A DNA stretch of 64,000 nt from an uncultured Pelagibacteraceae bacterium (GCA_902601705.1 CACKNV010000006.1:1-64000); one strand, 5' to 3'; counted from the first letter of the stretch, positions 24,396-33,501 are shown. Made by a program: numbers and translations. The notes: generated by a model from the sequence alone, not told the origin.

Positions 24396-24719
24396 ATGGC
24401 AAAATTTTATACACTTGGATGTTACACAGCCAAAGGTCTTGGGGGATTTGTAAGCAATCCGTCTACAGACAGAAAAGCTGCTACATCTGCACTTGCTGCT
24501 TCTGTAGGAGCTAAAGTAACTCAATACTCAGGCCTAAGAGGAAAATATGATTTTATGGCAGTGATTGAAGGAACTTTTGAACAAGCTGCTGCAGCTGCAA
24601 TGGTTGCTGTTTCTAGTGGTGCTGTTTCAGATTTTACAATTTTAGAAGATGTAGATCTAAATGAGATAGCTAAAACTGCTCAGAAAATGGCTTCATCATA
24701 CAAAGAGCCAGGAAAATAA
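24396..24719 (+). CDS. GYD-domain protein
   Basis: A 107-residue protein of the GYD family: YTLGCYTAKGLGGFV, AATSALAASVGAKVTQYSGLRGKYDFMAVIEG and FEQAAAAAMVAVSSGAVSDFTILED. The family has a ferredoxin-like fold and unknown function. AAAGGGG precedes the ATG. It is the last gene of the operon; the next gene is convergent with no spacing, and no terminator hairpin is evident between them. Confidence 0.85.
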   Translation: MAKFYTLGCYTAKGLGGFVSNPSTDRKAATSALAASVGAKVTQYSGLRGKYDFMAVIEGTFEQAAAAAMVAVSSGAVSDFTILEDVDLNEIAKTAQKMASSYKEPGK

Positions 24720-25427
24720 TTATTTTCTGTAGCTAATACATTTTAAGGTATCAGTGAATTTTATTTGATTTTTATATTTAGATTTTATTTCACTGATACC
24801 AAATTTTATTTCTTTATTAGTCATATTTAATAAGCAAGAAATGTATCTTTCTCTGATCATTCTCACGTATTTTTGTTTAGAGATATTTACTTTAAAATTG
24901 AAGTTTGTATAGCTTATTCTTTTTAAGTTTTTTTTTATTATCTTAAATAAAACTTCGTCTCTTTTTAAACTTTTTTCTAAATTTTTTCTCATTTTTTTAA
25001 AACAAGGTATCTTATTATTTTTTGTTTTTAGAGAAAAAATTAATATTTTACCTTTGGTGTTTAATCTTTGTTTAGCAAGATTTAGAAGATGATTTAAATT
25101 TGTTTTTGAAAAAAAATGAATAGTTTGTTTAATTAAGATTAGATCGTATTTCTCTTGTTTATTTAAATATTTTAAAGCATCTACTCTCTTAAATATAATA
25201 TTTTTTTTAACACCCTTATTCCCAAAAATATCAATTCCAATGGGTTTATTTTTAAATTTATATTTCTGTTGAAGGGCGCTAATAATATTTGCTCTTCCAC
25301 ACCCAATGTCCAATATTTTTGAATTTTTATTTAAATTACTTTTTTTTTTAAGAAATTTATTAAACTGAGAGATATACGATTTAGATGATAACCAGGTTTT
25401 ATTATCCCAGTTTCTAAGTTTTTTCAT
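24720..25427 (-). CDS. class I SAM-dependent methyltransferase
   Basis: A 235-residue protein with the Rossmann methyltransferase motifs: ILDIGCGRANII (motif I, about residues 39-50), IGIDIFG (motif II), FKRVDALKYL and DLILIKQTIHFF (motif IV). The second half is very lysine-rich and unrecognised. The substrate is unknown. It begins one base after the serine hydrolase stop on the same strand, forming a run with the hydrolase and the phosphate acyltransferase. Confidence 0.82.
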   Translation of the reverse strand: MKKLRNWDNKTWLSSKSYISQFNKFLKKKSNLNKNSKILDIGCGRANIISALQQKYKFKNKPIGIDIFGNKGVKKNIIFKRVDALKYLNKQEKYDLILIKQTIHFFSKTNLNHLLNLAKQRLNTKGKILIFSLKTKNNKIPCFKKMRKNLEKSLKRDEVLFKIIKKNLKRISYTNFNFKVNISKQKYVRMIRERYISCLLNMTNKEIKFGISEIKSKYKNQIKFTDTLKCISYRK

Positions 25428-26603
25428 TTAGTTATTTCTAACAGGTTTATAAAAAAGATCTGGTTCTAATTGTAAATAAACAAGACTATACCAATCATAA
25501 TGAGCGTCAGTGGAATGTACAGTAATAATTTTGTTCTTATCAAAATCAATTACTACTTGTTGACCAGCAAACCCATCCATCATTAGTATTGGCCTCTCTT
25601 TAATTCCAATAGGATCAAAGTGAAACTGACCTCCATAACTTTGTGTTGCAGCATGATTACCGATAAACTTACTATATTTATCTTTTTTCTTATCAACTCT
25701 ATTCTCGTAGATTGTTTTTAAGTATTTACCAACACAAGTATCATTTTTCCAATGATCCATTATTAGTTTAGCTATTCTTAAATAGTCATGCCTTTGTGCA
25801 TAAAAAGAATATCTACCGTATTCTCCTTTTTTTCTGTTACTGAATTTGTGTTTTTCCAAAGATTTTCCAAAATAAACACTTTTTTCTACCTTTGCGTCCT
25901 CAACAAATATCTTATGTAGTAATTTTTCCCAATCATCATCAGTTTTATAAATAACATAATTCATAATTACATTAGTAGTCATGGCACTATAGTTGTAATG
26001 ATTGCCAGGGTCATAACCAGTTTTACCTTCAAAGTATCTTTTCAATACAGTTTTGATAGGTGTTGAATTAACATTAGTTCCTTTACCGTTAATTCTGTTA
26101 TCTTTCCTATAAAATCTTTGGCCAATAATGGGTTCATCACCTGCTTGCATGTTTAGTAAGTTTAATAACTTTTGATCTTTATATAAAGTATTGGCAACAG
26201 TTGGGTATTCTATTTTATCAAAAATAGAATTAATATAACCATCACATACAGCATAACCAGTAACAAGGCTTACTAAACTTTTCCCTACAGAATGTGAAGG
26301 ATAGTAACCTCCTCTGTATTTACTTTTTCTATTTTGATCTACTAAAATTTTATTATTTTCAAATAAGATATAACTTACTAAGCCTGTTTTTTTATCTTTA
26401 AGTTGTTCATCTACTTTTTTAGATAAATCGTTATTTTGTAAATTTATATCAAAATTGTAGGTGTCATTTTTCTTATCACCTATTTTATATTTGTGCATAC
26501 AATCAAAACAGTATTTTTCATTGGCGTGATGAGCTAATAAAAGTGAATAACTTGAATTTAACAAAAGTATGCTTAGAATTGTTTTTGATAAAAGTCTTTT
26601 CAT
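25428..26603 (-). CDS. exported serine hydrolase of the beta-lactamase/class C family
   Basis: A 391-residue exported protein with a signal peptide ending LLLAHHA. The nucleophile motif SxxK is SVGK (Ser105, Lys108), the second motif is YSA within HYNYSAMTTN, and the C-terminal part has SYGGQFHFDP followed by MMDGFAGQQVVIDF, as in PF00144-type hydrolases. Cysteines in YCFDCMHKY just after the signal could bind metal or form a disulfide. The natural substrate (peptidoglycan peptides, esters) is unknown. Its start shares one base with the upstream acyltransferase stop. Confidence 0.85.
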   Translation of the reverse strand: MKRLLSKTILSILLLNSSYSLLLAHHANEKYCFDCMHKYKIGDKKNDTYNFDINLQNNDLSKKVDEQLKDKKTGLVSYILFENNKILVDQNRKSKYRGGYYPSHSVGKSLVSLVTGYAVCDGYINSIFDKIEYPTVANTLYKDQKLLNLLNMQAGDEPIIGQRFYRKDNRINGKGTNVNSTPIKTVLKRYFEGKTGYDPGNHYNYSAMTTNVIMNYVIYKTDDDWEKLLHKIFVEDAKVEKSVYFGKSLEKHKFSNRKKGEYGRYSFYAQRHDYLRIAKLIMDHWKNDTCVGKYLKTIYENRVDKKKDKYSKFIGNHAATQSYGGQFHFDPIGIKERPILMMDGFAGQQVVIDFDKNKIITVHSTDAHYDWYSLVYLQLEPDLFYKPVRNN

Positions 26604-27511
26604 TAAAGCGCAACAACAGCAGCAGCCATGGAAGCAAGTCTTGCTTGAGTATCATCAGCTCTACTTGTAATTACAACAGGAATTTTTCCACCAACTACAA
26701 CACCAGCTGCACAAGCTCCCATAAAAAAAATCATCATTTTTACTAAGGCATTTCCAGTTTCTACGTTTGGAACCAACAGAATATCAGTTTTACCAGCAAC
26801 CGCATTTTTGATCCCTTTAATTTGAGCAGCTTTTTCAGAAACTGAATTATCGAATGCCATTGGCCCAAATACTTCTGCATTCAAACCTTCTTCGTTTGCT
26901 CTTTTGGTAAGTTCGTTTGCTTCTAGAGAACTAGGCATACTATCTAAAACCTCTTCAGTTGCTGATAGCACTGATACTTTAGGTTTTTCAATTCCTATTC
27001 TATTCGCAAAATCAATTGCGTTTTTTAATATATGCAATTTAGTTTCTAATTTGGGCAATACATTTAATGCTCCATCAGTAATGATAAATGGTTTATCATT
27101 TTTTTCTAAAGTCATATGCCAGATATGACTAAGTCTTTTTTTTCCTATTAAATTCAAATCTCTTTTTAAAACTGCTTTCATGAGTACATCTGTATGAATA
27201 TACCCTTTAACAATTATTTTTACTTTATCTTCACTTGCAAGTTTTGCTGCAATTGGTGCAGTGTTATTTTCATTTGGTTCATGAATTAATTCATATTTAG
27301 AAATATCCCAGTCCAATTGCTTAGCATTGTTTTCAATAACTGACTTATCACCTATAAACACTGGTATAATTAAATTTGCATCTACAGCTTGTTTTGCTGA
27401 CTCAATTGAAACAGGCTTAACCGCGTTTACTATCACGGCTTTTGCCGGTCCTTTCGTTTTAGCTAATTTAAGTAAATTATCAGGACAAATAATATTTTTT
27501 TTACTTAGCAT
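26603..27511 (-). CDS. phosphate acetyl/butyryltransferase family protein
   Basis: A 302-residue protein of the phosphate acyltransferase (PTA/PTB) family: VKPVSIESAKQAVDANLIIPVFIGD at the N-terminus, FIITDGALNVLPKLETKL, GPMAFDNSVS and the C-terminal PNVETGNALVKMMIFFMGACAAGVVVGGKIPVVITSRAD. It exchanges CoA and phosphate on an acyl group, linking acetyl- or butyryl-CoA with acyl-phosphate. The short form lacks the DRTGG domain of long Pta. No acetate kinase or Xsc is adjacent. It heads the run with the hydrolase and methyltransferase. Confidence 0.85.
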   Translation of the reverse strand: MLSKKNIICPDNLLKLAKTKGPAKAVIVNAVKPVSIESAKQAVDANLIIPVFIGDKSVIENNAKQLDWDISKYELIHEPNENNTAPIAAKLASEDKVKIIVKGYIHTDVLMKAVLKRDLNLIGKKRLSHIWHMTLEKNDKPFIITDGALNVLPKLETKLHILKNAIDFANRIGIEKPKVSVLSATEEVLDSMPSSLEANELTKRANEEGLNAEVFGPMAFDNSVSEKAAQIKGIKNAVAGKTDILLVPNVETGNALVKMMIFFMGACAAGVVVGGKIPVVITSRADDTQARLASMAAAVVAL

Positions 27512-27669
27512 TTAATTTTTCCATTTCTCTTAAAATTTTAGTAGGAATAGATTTATCTTTATTTAAATTCTTTTATACGACATTTTCAACTAAGCCAACT
27601 CCTGAATTATTTTAATTTTATCATAATATTTAGATAGCATTCAAAAAATTACTTTGCTATAACTTAATC

Positions 27670-29007
27670 GTGAGTACATCATTTCAGAACAAAATACCTA
27701 ATTCTTTAAATGAACATTGGATGCCGTTTTCATCTAATAAAGATTTTAAGAAAAATCCTCGTATTATTGTAAAGGCTGAAGGCATTTACCTAAAAACTCA
27801 TGATGGAAATACTTTGATTGATGGGAGTTCCGGGTTGTATTGTAATCCTTTGGGTCATGGCCGAAAAGAAATTATTGAAGCAATTAAAAATCAACTAGAA
27901 AACTTAGATTACACCATGCCCTTTCAACAAGGTTATGGGGGCTCATTTGAATTAGCAACTATGATTGCTCAAAAAACTCCAGAGGATTTAAATAGAATAT
28001 TTTATACAATTTGTGGATCTACTGCTGTAGAGACAGCAATTAAGATTGTAGTGGCTTATTTTAGATCCATAGGACAAAATAATAGATTTAAATTTGTGGG
28101 AAGAGATAGAGGTTATCATGGTATGAATATTGGAGCTTTAACAGTAGGTGGTATTCCAAATAATTCAAAAGAATTTAAAAATATTTTAATGCCGGGTGTA
28201 GAGCATATGAGACATACTTTTTTACCTGAACATAAGTTTGTTAAAGGGCAACCAAATACAGGATCTGAACTAGCAGATGATTTAGAAGTAATTGCTAAAA
28301 AATTAGGCGGTGAAAATATAGCTGCATGTATTGTTGAACCTATTGCAGGTTCTACTGGTACTTTAATCCCTCCTAAAGATTATTTACAAAAGTTAAGAAA
28401 AATTTGCGACAATCACGGTATACTTTTAATTTTTGATGAAGTTGTCACCGGTTGGGGAAGGACAGGGTCAGCATTTGCAGCTCAAGAATTTGGTGTGACA
28501 CCTGATATTATAACAATGGCGAAAGCTACAACAAATGGGATCGTACCTATGGGAGTGGTAGCAGTAAGAGAAAAAATTTATCAGTCAGTTATGGATGCTT
28601 CCCCTGATGGAGCTGTTGAATTATTTCATGGATATACCTATTCTGGAATTCCTGTAGCTGTATCAGCAGCCATTGCTGTTCAAAAAATATTTGAAAAAGA
28701 AGATATTTTTAACAGAGTAAAACAAATCTCAAAGTACTTTGAGGATGGATTACACTCTCTTAAAGATCTTAATTGTATTGAAAGTATTCGTAATTATGGA
28801 TTGTTAGGAGGCATTGATATTAAAATGAGAGATAAGCCAGGTAAAGCAGGATTTAATGTTTATAAGAAATGTTACGATGCAGGAGTAAACATAAAACCAA
28901 CCGGAGATGCGCTTATAATTGCACCTCCATTTGTTTGTGAAAAGAGGGACATAGATGAGATTATTGAAAAAATGCGTTTAGGTATTTCTAACCATATTAA
29001 ATCATAA
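27670..29007 (+). CDS. class III omega-amino acid-pyruvate aminotransferase
   Basis: A 445-residue PLP transaminase. Lys285 in IITMAKATTNG binds the cofactor; Asp256 in LLIFDEVVTGWGRTG contacts its ring nitrogen; HWMPFSSNKDFKKNPR and DGSSGLYCNPLGHGR are typical of the beta-alanine/taurine-pyruvate group. It probably uses beta-alanine, gamma-aminobutyrate, taurine or a polyamine-derived amine with pyruvate. The start is GTG at 27670, preceded by a TATAAC-like element only a dozen bases away, so the message may be nearly leaderless. The phosphate acyltransferase is divergent, 158 bases away. Confidence 0.87.
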   Translation: MSTSFQNKIPNSLNEHWMPFSSNKDFKKNPRIIVKAEGIYLKTHDGNTLIDGSSGLYCNPLGHGRKEIIEAIKNQLENLDYTMPFQQGYGGSFELATMIAQKTPEDLNRIFYTICGSTAVETAIKIVVAYFRSIGQNNRFKFVGRDRGYHGMNIGALTVGGIPNNSKEFKNILMPGVEHMRHTFLPEHKFVKGQPNTGSELADDLEVIAKKLGGENIAACIVEPIAGSTGTLIPPKDYLQKLRKICDNHGILLIFDEVVTGWGRTGSAFAAQEFGVTPDIITMAKATTNGIVPMGVVAVREKIYQSVMDASPDGAVELFHGYTYSGIPVAVSAAIAVQKIFEKEDIFNRVKQISKYFEDGLHSLKDLNCIESIRNYGLLGGIDIKMRDKPGKAGFNVYKKCYDAGVNIKPTGDALIIAPPFVCEKRDIDEIIEKMRLGISNHIKS

Positions 29008-29102
29008 GTTGAGAATTATTCATTTTGGGTAAAATTTTTTATCAAACCCATTTTGATCCTTACAAACATTTAAAAATCCGCTTAGTATGCTTTAATAAGT
29101 TC

Positions 29103-29288
29103 ATGAGTAAACAATTAAATTTTCACAGCAGTCATTCTGAGATTAACAATTCTCAAAGTAAAGTTAAAGTTACAGACTTACTATCAAGAATGAATGCAGA
29201 GAAAAAAATTGAAAAAAAACGAAATTTAGCTTTGGGCGTAGCAGCAGTTTCTGCTGTAACTGTTTTCGGTATAATTCTAACCATTTAG
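29103..29288 (+). CDS. small single-pass membrane protein
   Basis: A 61-residue protein: polar N-terminal half (SSHSEINNSQSKVKVTDLLSRM), charged EKKIEKKR, and one C-terminal helix LALGVAAVSAVTVFGIILTI. The topology is that of a tail-anchored protein. The ATG at 29103 is preferred to a TTG at 29025 because the extra residues look unlike protein sequence. No family recognised. It lies between the aminotransferase and the tRNA gene. Confidence 0.6.
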   Translation: MSKQLNFHSSHSEINNSQSKVKVTDLLSRMNAEKKIEKKRNLALGVAAVSAVTVFGIILTI

Positions 29289-29364
29289 TTCACTATTTTT
29301 AGCAATTTATAGCATTAACTAACTAATGATTTAGTTAATTAAATATATTATAACCAACGCAAAT

Positions 29365-29441
29365 GGCGAGGTAGCTCAGTTGGTTAGAGCACAGGACTCA
29401 TAAGCCTGGGGTCGGCGGTTCGAATCCGCCCCTCGCTACCA
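29365..29441 (+). tRNA. tRNA-Met (CAU), elongator type
   Basis: A 77-base cloverleaf with encoded CCA: acceptor GGCGAGG/CCTCGCT, D-arm GCTC...GAGC, anticodon loop CTCATAA, variable GGGTC, T-arm GGCGG-TTCGAAT-CCGCC, and discriminator A. Anticodon CAU with a G1-U72 pair. Initiator features (three GC pairs next to the anticodon, unpaired C1-A72) are absent. Position 31-39 of the anticodon stem is A-G instead of a Watson-Crick pair. A lysidine-modified tRNA-Ile2 cannot be excluded by eye. Confidence 0.95.
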
Positions 29442-29455
29442 ACAATAAAATTAAT

Positions 29456-29986
29456 TTATAAGTATTTTACAGTTCTTTTAAATTGTTCAAAAGTCATCAA
29501 TAACTGATCTTTTTTAGACACAATAATTTTGGAAGGTAATTTTAATTTCAAGCTTTTATCATTGTAAATGATGCCACTTTCAAATTTTGGATTATAGTAG
29601 TTGTCTAACTTATAATAAATAATATTTTCTCTCTCGTAACTGTAATAAGCATGAGCAAAGCCAGCAGGTATATAAAGACCTAAAGCATTTTTTTTTGACA
29701 AAACTATACTAAAAATTTTACCAAAAGTTTTTGATTTTTTCCTTAAATCTATGACGATATCTAAAATTTTACCCTTAACTACATTGACATATTTTGACTG
29801 TTTATTTTTAGTTTGAAAATGAAAACCTCTAAATACATTTTTCTTTGATGTTGTACAATATTCAAAAATGAACTTTTTTTTTAATGCTTTATTACTAAAT
29901 GTTTCTCTTAAATTTCCCCTTTTATCAGTATTATTTTTTTGTTTTATAATAAGCAAACCCTGAAATTTAGTTTTTTTTATAATCAT
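29456..29986 (-). CDS. rfbC: dTDP-4-dehydrorhamnose 3,5-epimerase
   Basis: A 176-residue cupin enzyme of dTDP-L-rhamnose synthesis. It has DKRGNLRETF at the start, the catalytic histidine in FRGFHFQTKN, the conserved VVKGKILDIVIDLRKKSKTFGK and LYIPAGFAHAYYS with the second histidine region, and YNPKFESGIIYND. It is last of four overlapping genes (rfbB-A-D-C order), sharing its first base with the reductase-like gene's last. Very high A+T and Lys content compared with its surroundings. Confidence 0.9.
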   Translation of the reverse strand: MIIKKTKFQGLLIIKQKNNTDKRGNLRETFSNKALKKKFIFEYCTTSKKNVFRGFHFQTKNKQSKYVNVVKGKILDIVIDLRKKSKTFGKIFSIVLSKKNALGLYIPAGFAHAYYSYERENIIYYKLDNYYNPKFESGIIYNDKSLKLKLPSKIIVSKKDQLLMTFEQFKRTVKYL

Positions 29987-30675
29987 TATTTTAGAATTTT
30001 TTTTAATTTTCTTAAACTCATATCGGCTCTAAAAGGAAATTCACCTTTCGAATAAATTCTTTTAATTTTTTTATTTGATTTTTTGGCAAATTGATACACG
30101 GTTTGGTTGGGACCACCAACGTTAATAATTCCTTTTTTACCAATTAATTTCAAAATTATTTTTGCCGCATCTTCTTGATAAATAAAGTTTGTTTTTACGT
30201 TAGCATATGCTTTTTTATGAATAAAAGGTTTTTCAGTCATACACAATCTTACAATCAAAGAATTTTTATACATTTGGACTGCACACTCTCCACCTAATTT
30301 AGACCATGAGTAATTGTTCCAGGGTTTTAAAGCATCTTCTTCATTATAATTTCCTTTAGTACCCGGGTAAACATAACTTGTAGATAAATAAATTAATTTA
30401 ACCCCTTTTTTTGAAGACTCTTTAACAAGATTACATGTTCCGATAATGTTTAAATCTATACTTTTTGATATATTTTTTTCATGAATTTTCATAGGTCTCG
30501 ATAATCCAGCTAAATGCAGTATATGTGTGGGTTTAAATCTTTTTAAATTTTTTTGAATAGAAGCCTGCGAAAGAATATTCAATTGAATTTTATTTCTAAA
30601 AATAAGTTTATTATCTAATTTTTGAAGAATTTTACCAAATCTTCCGTCTGATCCTGTAACAATAATTCTAGGCAT
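29986..30675 (-). CDS. rfbD: dTDP-4-dehydrorhamnose reductase-like SDR
   Basis: A 229-residue extended short-chain dehydrogenase: nucleotide site IIVTGSDGRFGKIL, LHLAGLSRPM, YLSTSYVYPGTKGNYNEED and the catalytic YxxxK as YSWSKLGGE. Its place between rfbA and rfbC, with overlaps on both sides, fits RfbD, the last step of dTDP-rhamnose synthesis. It is about 60 residues shorter than standard RfbD and the C-terminal substrate domain is reduced, so another deoxysugar reductase or epimerase is possible. Confidence 0.75.
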   Translation of the reverse strand: MPRIIVTGSDGRFGKILQKLDNKLIFRNKIQLNILSQASIQKNLKRFKPTHILHLAGLSRPMKIHEKNISKSIDLNIIGTCNLVKESSKKGVKLIYLSTSYVYPGTKGNYNEEDALKPWNNYSWSKLGGECAVQMYKNSLIVRLCMTEKPFIHKKAYANVKTNFIYQEDAAKIILKLIGKKGIINVGGPNQTVYQFAKKSNKKIKRIYSKGEFPFRADMSLRKLKKILK

Positions 30676-31540
30676 TAATTAACGATTTTAGATATTTAGA
30701 ATAATTACAATTTCCATAAAAATTTATTGCGTTTTTTAAATCATTCTTACTGATCCAATTATTTTTAAATGCTATTTCTTCTAAACAAGCAATTTTGAGT
30801 CCCTGTCTATTTTCAATTGTAGAAATAAAATTTGAAGCGTCATAAAAATTATTCACGTTTCCAGTATCCAGCCAAGTACCACCTCTACCAATAAATTCAG
30901 CTTTTAATTTATTTTTTTTCCTATAAAGATTTAGCAAGTCTACAATTTCTAATTCTCCTCTTTTAGATGGCCTTAGTTTTTTAGTAAATTTTATGACATC
31001 ATTATCAAAAAAATATAAACCTGTTACAGCTAAATTTGAATTTGTTTTTTTTGGTTTTTCGACAAGACTCAACACTTTATGATTTTTATTTAAGGTAGCA
31101 ACTCCATAGAGGCTAGGAGTTTTGACTGGGTGGACCATAATTTTTGCGCCAGATTTAAGATTAATATTTTTTTTTAAAATCTTGGTAAGACTTTGACCAT
31201 AAAAAAAATTATCTCCAAGAATTAACGAAACGCTATCTTTGCCAATAAATTTTTCTCCGATTGTAAAGGCTTGTGGTAGTCCTCCTGGACGAGTCTGTTC
31301 TTTATACTCAATTGATAATCCAAGGTTGTTGTTTTCAGGCAAAACTTTCTTGAACTGGTTTAATTGACCTTTGTTAACAATTATAAGTATTTTTTTTATT
31401 CCAGCTAACATTAAAACCGATAAAGGATAAAAAATTAATGGCTTATCATATAAAGGCAGAAGCTGTTTATTTACTGCTTTTGTAAGAGGGCTCATTCTAG
31501 TGCCTTTTCCTCCAGCAAGTATAATTCCTTTTTTTATCAA
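30668..31540 (-). CDS. rfbA: glucose-1-phosphate thymidylyltransferase
   Basis: A 290-residue nucleotidyltransferase making dTDP-glucose. It opens with GIILAGGKGTRMSPLTKAVNKQLLPLYDKP, continues with the catalytic region LILGDNFFYGQSL (Asp for metal), GVATLNKNHKVLSLVEKP and GGTWLDTGN, all typical of RfbA/RmlA. The length is normal. It overlaps rfbB by four bases and the reductase-like gene by eight. Confidence 0.95.
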   Translation of the reverse strand: MIKKGIILAGGKGTRMSPLTKAVNKQLLPLYDKPLIFYPLSVLMLAGIKKILIIVNKGQLNQFKKVLPENNNLGLSIEYKEQTRPGGLPQAFTIGEKFIGKDSVSLILGDNFFYGQSLTKILKKNINLKSGAKIMVHPVKTPSLYGVATLNKNHKVLSLVEKPKKTNSNLAVTGLYFFDNDVIKFTKKLRPSKRGELEIVDLLNLYRKKNKLKAEFIGRGGTWLDTGNVNNFYDASNFISTIENRQGLKIACLEEIAFKNNWISKNDLKNAINFYGNCNYSKYLKSLINA

Positions 31541-32562
31541 ACTTTTAACCCCAATCTTTTTTCGTAATTTCGTTTTGAAATGCTTTTTATGAAATTTCTA
31601 TTATTTAAATACCACCTTATCGTTTCTCTCAAACCGTCCTCAAATTTTATTTTTGGCTTCCAATTTAGATATTTATAAATTTTTTTACTATTTAAAGCAT
31701 AATTAACATCATGACCGGGTCTATCTTTTATAAATTTTATTTTACTTTTTTTTTCGATTTTAATTTTCATATTTTTAAAAATTTTTAATATTTTTTTTAC
31801 TAAATCAATGTTTTGTAAGTTTACAGCAGAACCCACATTGTAACTTTCACCAATTTTACCTTTTAAATATAGCCTGAATAAGGCCTCGCAATGGTCTTCT
31901 ACGTGTATCCATTCTCTTGAATTTTTACCTTTTGCATATAGAGGTAATTCTTTACCAGTCAAAATATTTGATATTATTTTAGGGATTAATTTTTCAGGAA
32001 ATTGAAATGGTCCGTAATTATTACAACAGTTAGATATAACAGCTTTTAATTTATAAGTTCTTACATAAGATTTTACTAGATGATCAGCGCTTGCTTTAGA
32101 AGCAGAGTAAGGTGAACTAGGTTCATATTTATAGTTTTCATCTGATCTAAAACCTTTCTTTAAGTCACCATAAACCTCATCTGTTGAAATATGTATTAGT
32201 TTTGGATTTATACCAATCTTTTTTAAGTATCTTAAAGCTTCTAAAAAATTAAATGTACCATTAATATTTGTTTGTATAAAATTATCTGGCCCGTCGATAG
32301 ATCTATCTACATGTGTTTCAGCTGCTAAATTGAAAATTGCTTTTGGCTTAAATTTTTTTATTATTTTGATGATTTTTTTTTTATCTATAATATCCACTTT
32401 TATTAATTTATAATTTTTTTTGTTTCGCAGATTATTTTTAAGACTATTTGATGCATATGTTAGTTTATCTAAATTGATTACAAAAAAATTTTTTCTTATG
32501 AGGAAGTTGACTAAATTACTACCAATAAAGCCTGACCCACCTGTTACGATGATTTTTTTCAT
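31537..32562 (-). CDS. rfbB: dTDP-glucose 4,6-dehydratase
   Basis: A 341-residue extended SDR: VTGGSGFIGSNLVNFL at the NAD site, NLAAETHVDRSIDGP, the catalytic triad in ISTDEVYGDL and YSASKASADHLV, and NCCNNYGPFQFPEKLIP, all signatures of RfbB/RmlB. It turns dTDP-glucose into dTDP-4-keto-6-deoxyglucose, the branch point for rhamnose. First gene of the minus-strand rhamnose operon; 75 bases separate it from the divergent glycosyltransferase. Confidence 0.95.
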   Translation of the reverse strand: MKKIIVTGGSGFIGSNLVNFLIRKNFFVINLDKLTYASNSLKNNLRNKKNYKLIKVDIIDKKKIIKIIKKFKPKAIFNLAAETHVDRSIDGPDNFIQTNINGTFNFLEALRYLKKIGINPKLIHISTDEVYGDLKKGFRSDENYKYEPSSPYSASKASADHLVKSYVRTYKLKAVISNCCNNYGPFQFPEKLIPKIISNILTGKELPLYAKGKNSREWIHVEDHCEALFRLYLKGKIGESYNVGSAVNLQNIDLVKKILKIFKNMKIKIEKKSKIKFIKDRPGHDVNYALNSKKIYKYLNWKPKIKFEDGLRETIRWYLNNRNFIKSISKRNYEKRLGLKV

Positions 32563-32637
32563 TTAATTTAAGAGTTATTAGCCCAATGTGTTAAATTAGT
32601 AAAAGAATTATCATTTAAAATCAAATATTATTATTTA

Positions 32638-33471
32638 ATGGAATCAAAAGAACTAACCATTGTAATTGTTACATATAAAAGTAAAACAAGGATACAAAAT
32701 TGTTTGAGGTCAATTCCTGAAGAAATACCGGTAATAGTGGTTGAAAATTCAAATGATGAAAATTTTAAAAATAACATAGAAAACAATTTTAAAAATGTTA
32801 AATGTGTTCTTACTGGAGCCAATAAAGGTTATTCAGTAGCTAATAATATAGGACTGGATTTAGTAGAGACAAAATACTCTTTAGTTTTAAATCCTGACAC
32901 AGTATTAGATAAAGAAGCGATTAAAAATTTTTTTATTTCTTCCAAAAAAAACAAAGACTTTTGGTTAATAGGTCCGGGAAATGATCAAGCCATATCACTG
33001 AATTTTGAGGAAAATAATATTCAAGAAGTAAATAATTTAAAAGGATTTGCTATTTTTATAAACATGTCGATGTTTAAAAATAAATTTTTTGATGAAAACT
33101 TCTTTCTTTTTTTTGAGGAAATAGATCTCTGCACAAGAGTAAAAAAAAACGAAGGAAAAATTTTTTTAGATAAAAATATTTTTATAAAACATGAAGGTGC
33201 AAGTTCAGTAAAACTTAATAGTAATTTTGAATTGGAAAAAAACCGTAATTGGCATTGGATGTGGTCAACTGTTTACTATCATAAAAAATATAAAGGGATT
33301 TTCATAGCTTCTTTGATAATTTCCCCAAAATTACTGTCAGCTTTAATTAAATATCTTTTTTATTTATTATTTTTTAATAAAAAAAAAAGAGATATTTATT
33401 TATGCAGATTAAGTGGCATTTTCAATTCAATGATTGGAAAAAAATCTTGGTATAGGCCACCATTAGATTGA
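32638..33471 (+). CDS. family 2 glycosyltransferase, probable rhamnosyltransferase
   Basis: A 277-residue GT-A enzyme: LTIVIVTYKSKTRIQNCLRSI, ANKGYSVANNIGLDL, the DxD-equivalent VLNPDTVLD and FFLFFEEIDLCTRVKKN. The combination NPDT and EEIDLC is typical of the WbbL/rhamnosyltransferase branch, which fits the dTDP-rhamnose operon on the opposite strand. A hydrophobic C-terminal segment (IIASLIISPKLLSALIKYLFYLLFF region) could attach it to the membrane. The acceptor glycan is unknown. Confidence 0.85.
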   Translation: MESKELTIVIVTYKSKTRIQNCLRSIPEEIPVIVVENSNDENFKNNIENNFKNVKCVLTGANKGYSVANNIGLDLVETKYSLVLNPDTVLDKEAIKNFFISSKKNKDFWLIGPGNDQAISLNFEENNIQEVNNLKGFAIFINMSMFKNKFFDENFFLFFEEIDLCTRVKKNEGKIFLDKNIFIKHEGASSVKLNSNFELEKNRNWHWMWSTVYYHKKYKGIFIASLIISPKLLSALIKYLFYLLFFNKKKRDIYLCRLSGIFNSMIGKKSWYRPPLD

Positions 33472-33501
33472 TTTTTTAATTTTAAAAATATAAAAAATCT
33501 T

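Noticed and set aside
27512-27669. Short frame upstream of the phosphate acyltransferase on the minus strand (IPTKILREMEKLNAK)
   Set aside because: It has no usable start codon apart from an internal ATG giving seven residues; at most a coding remnant.
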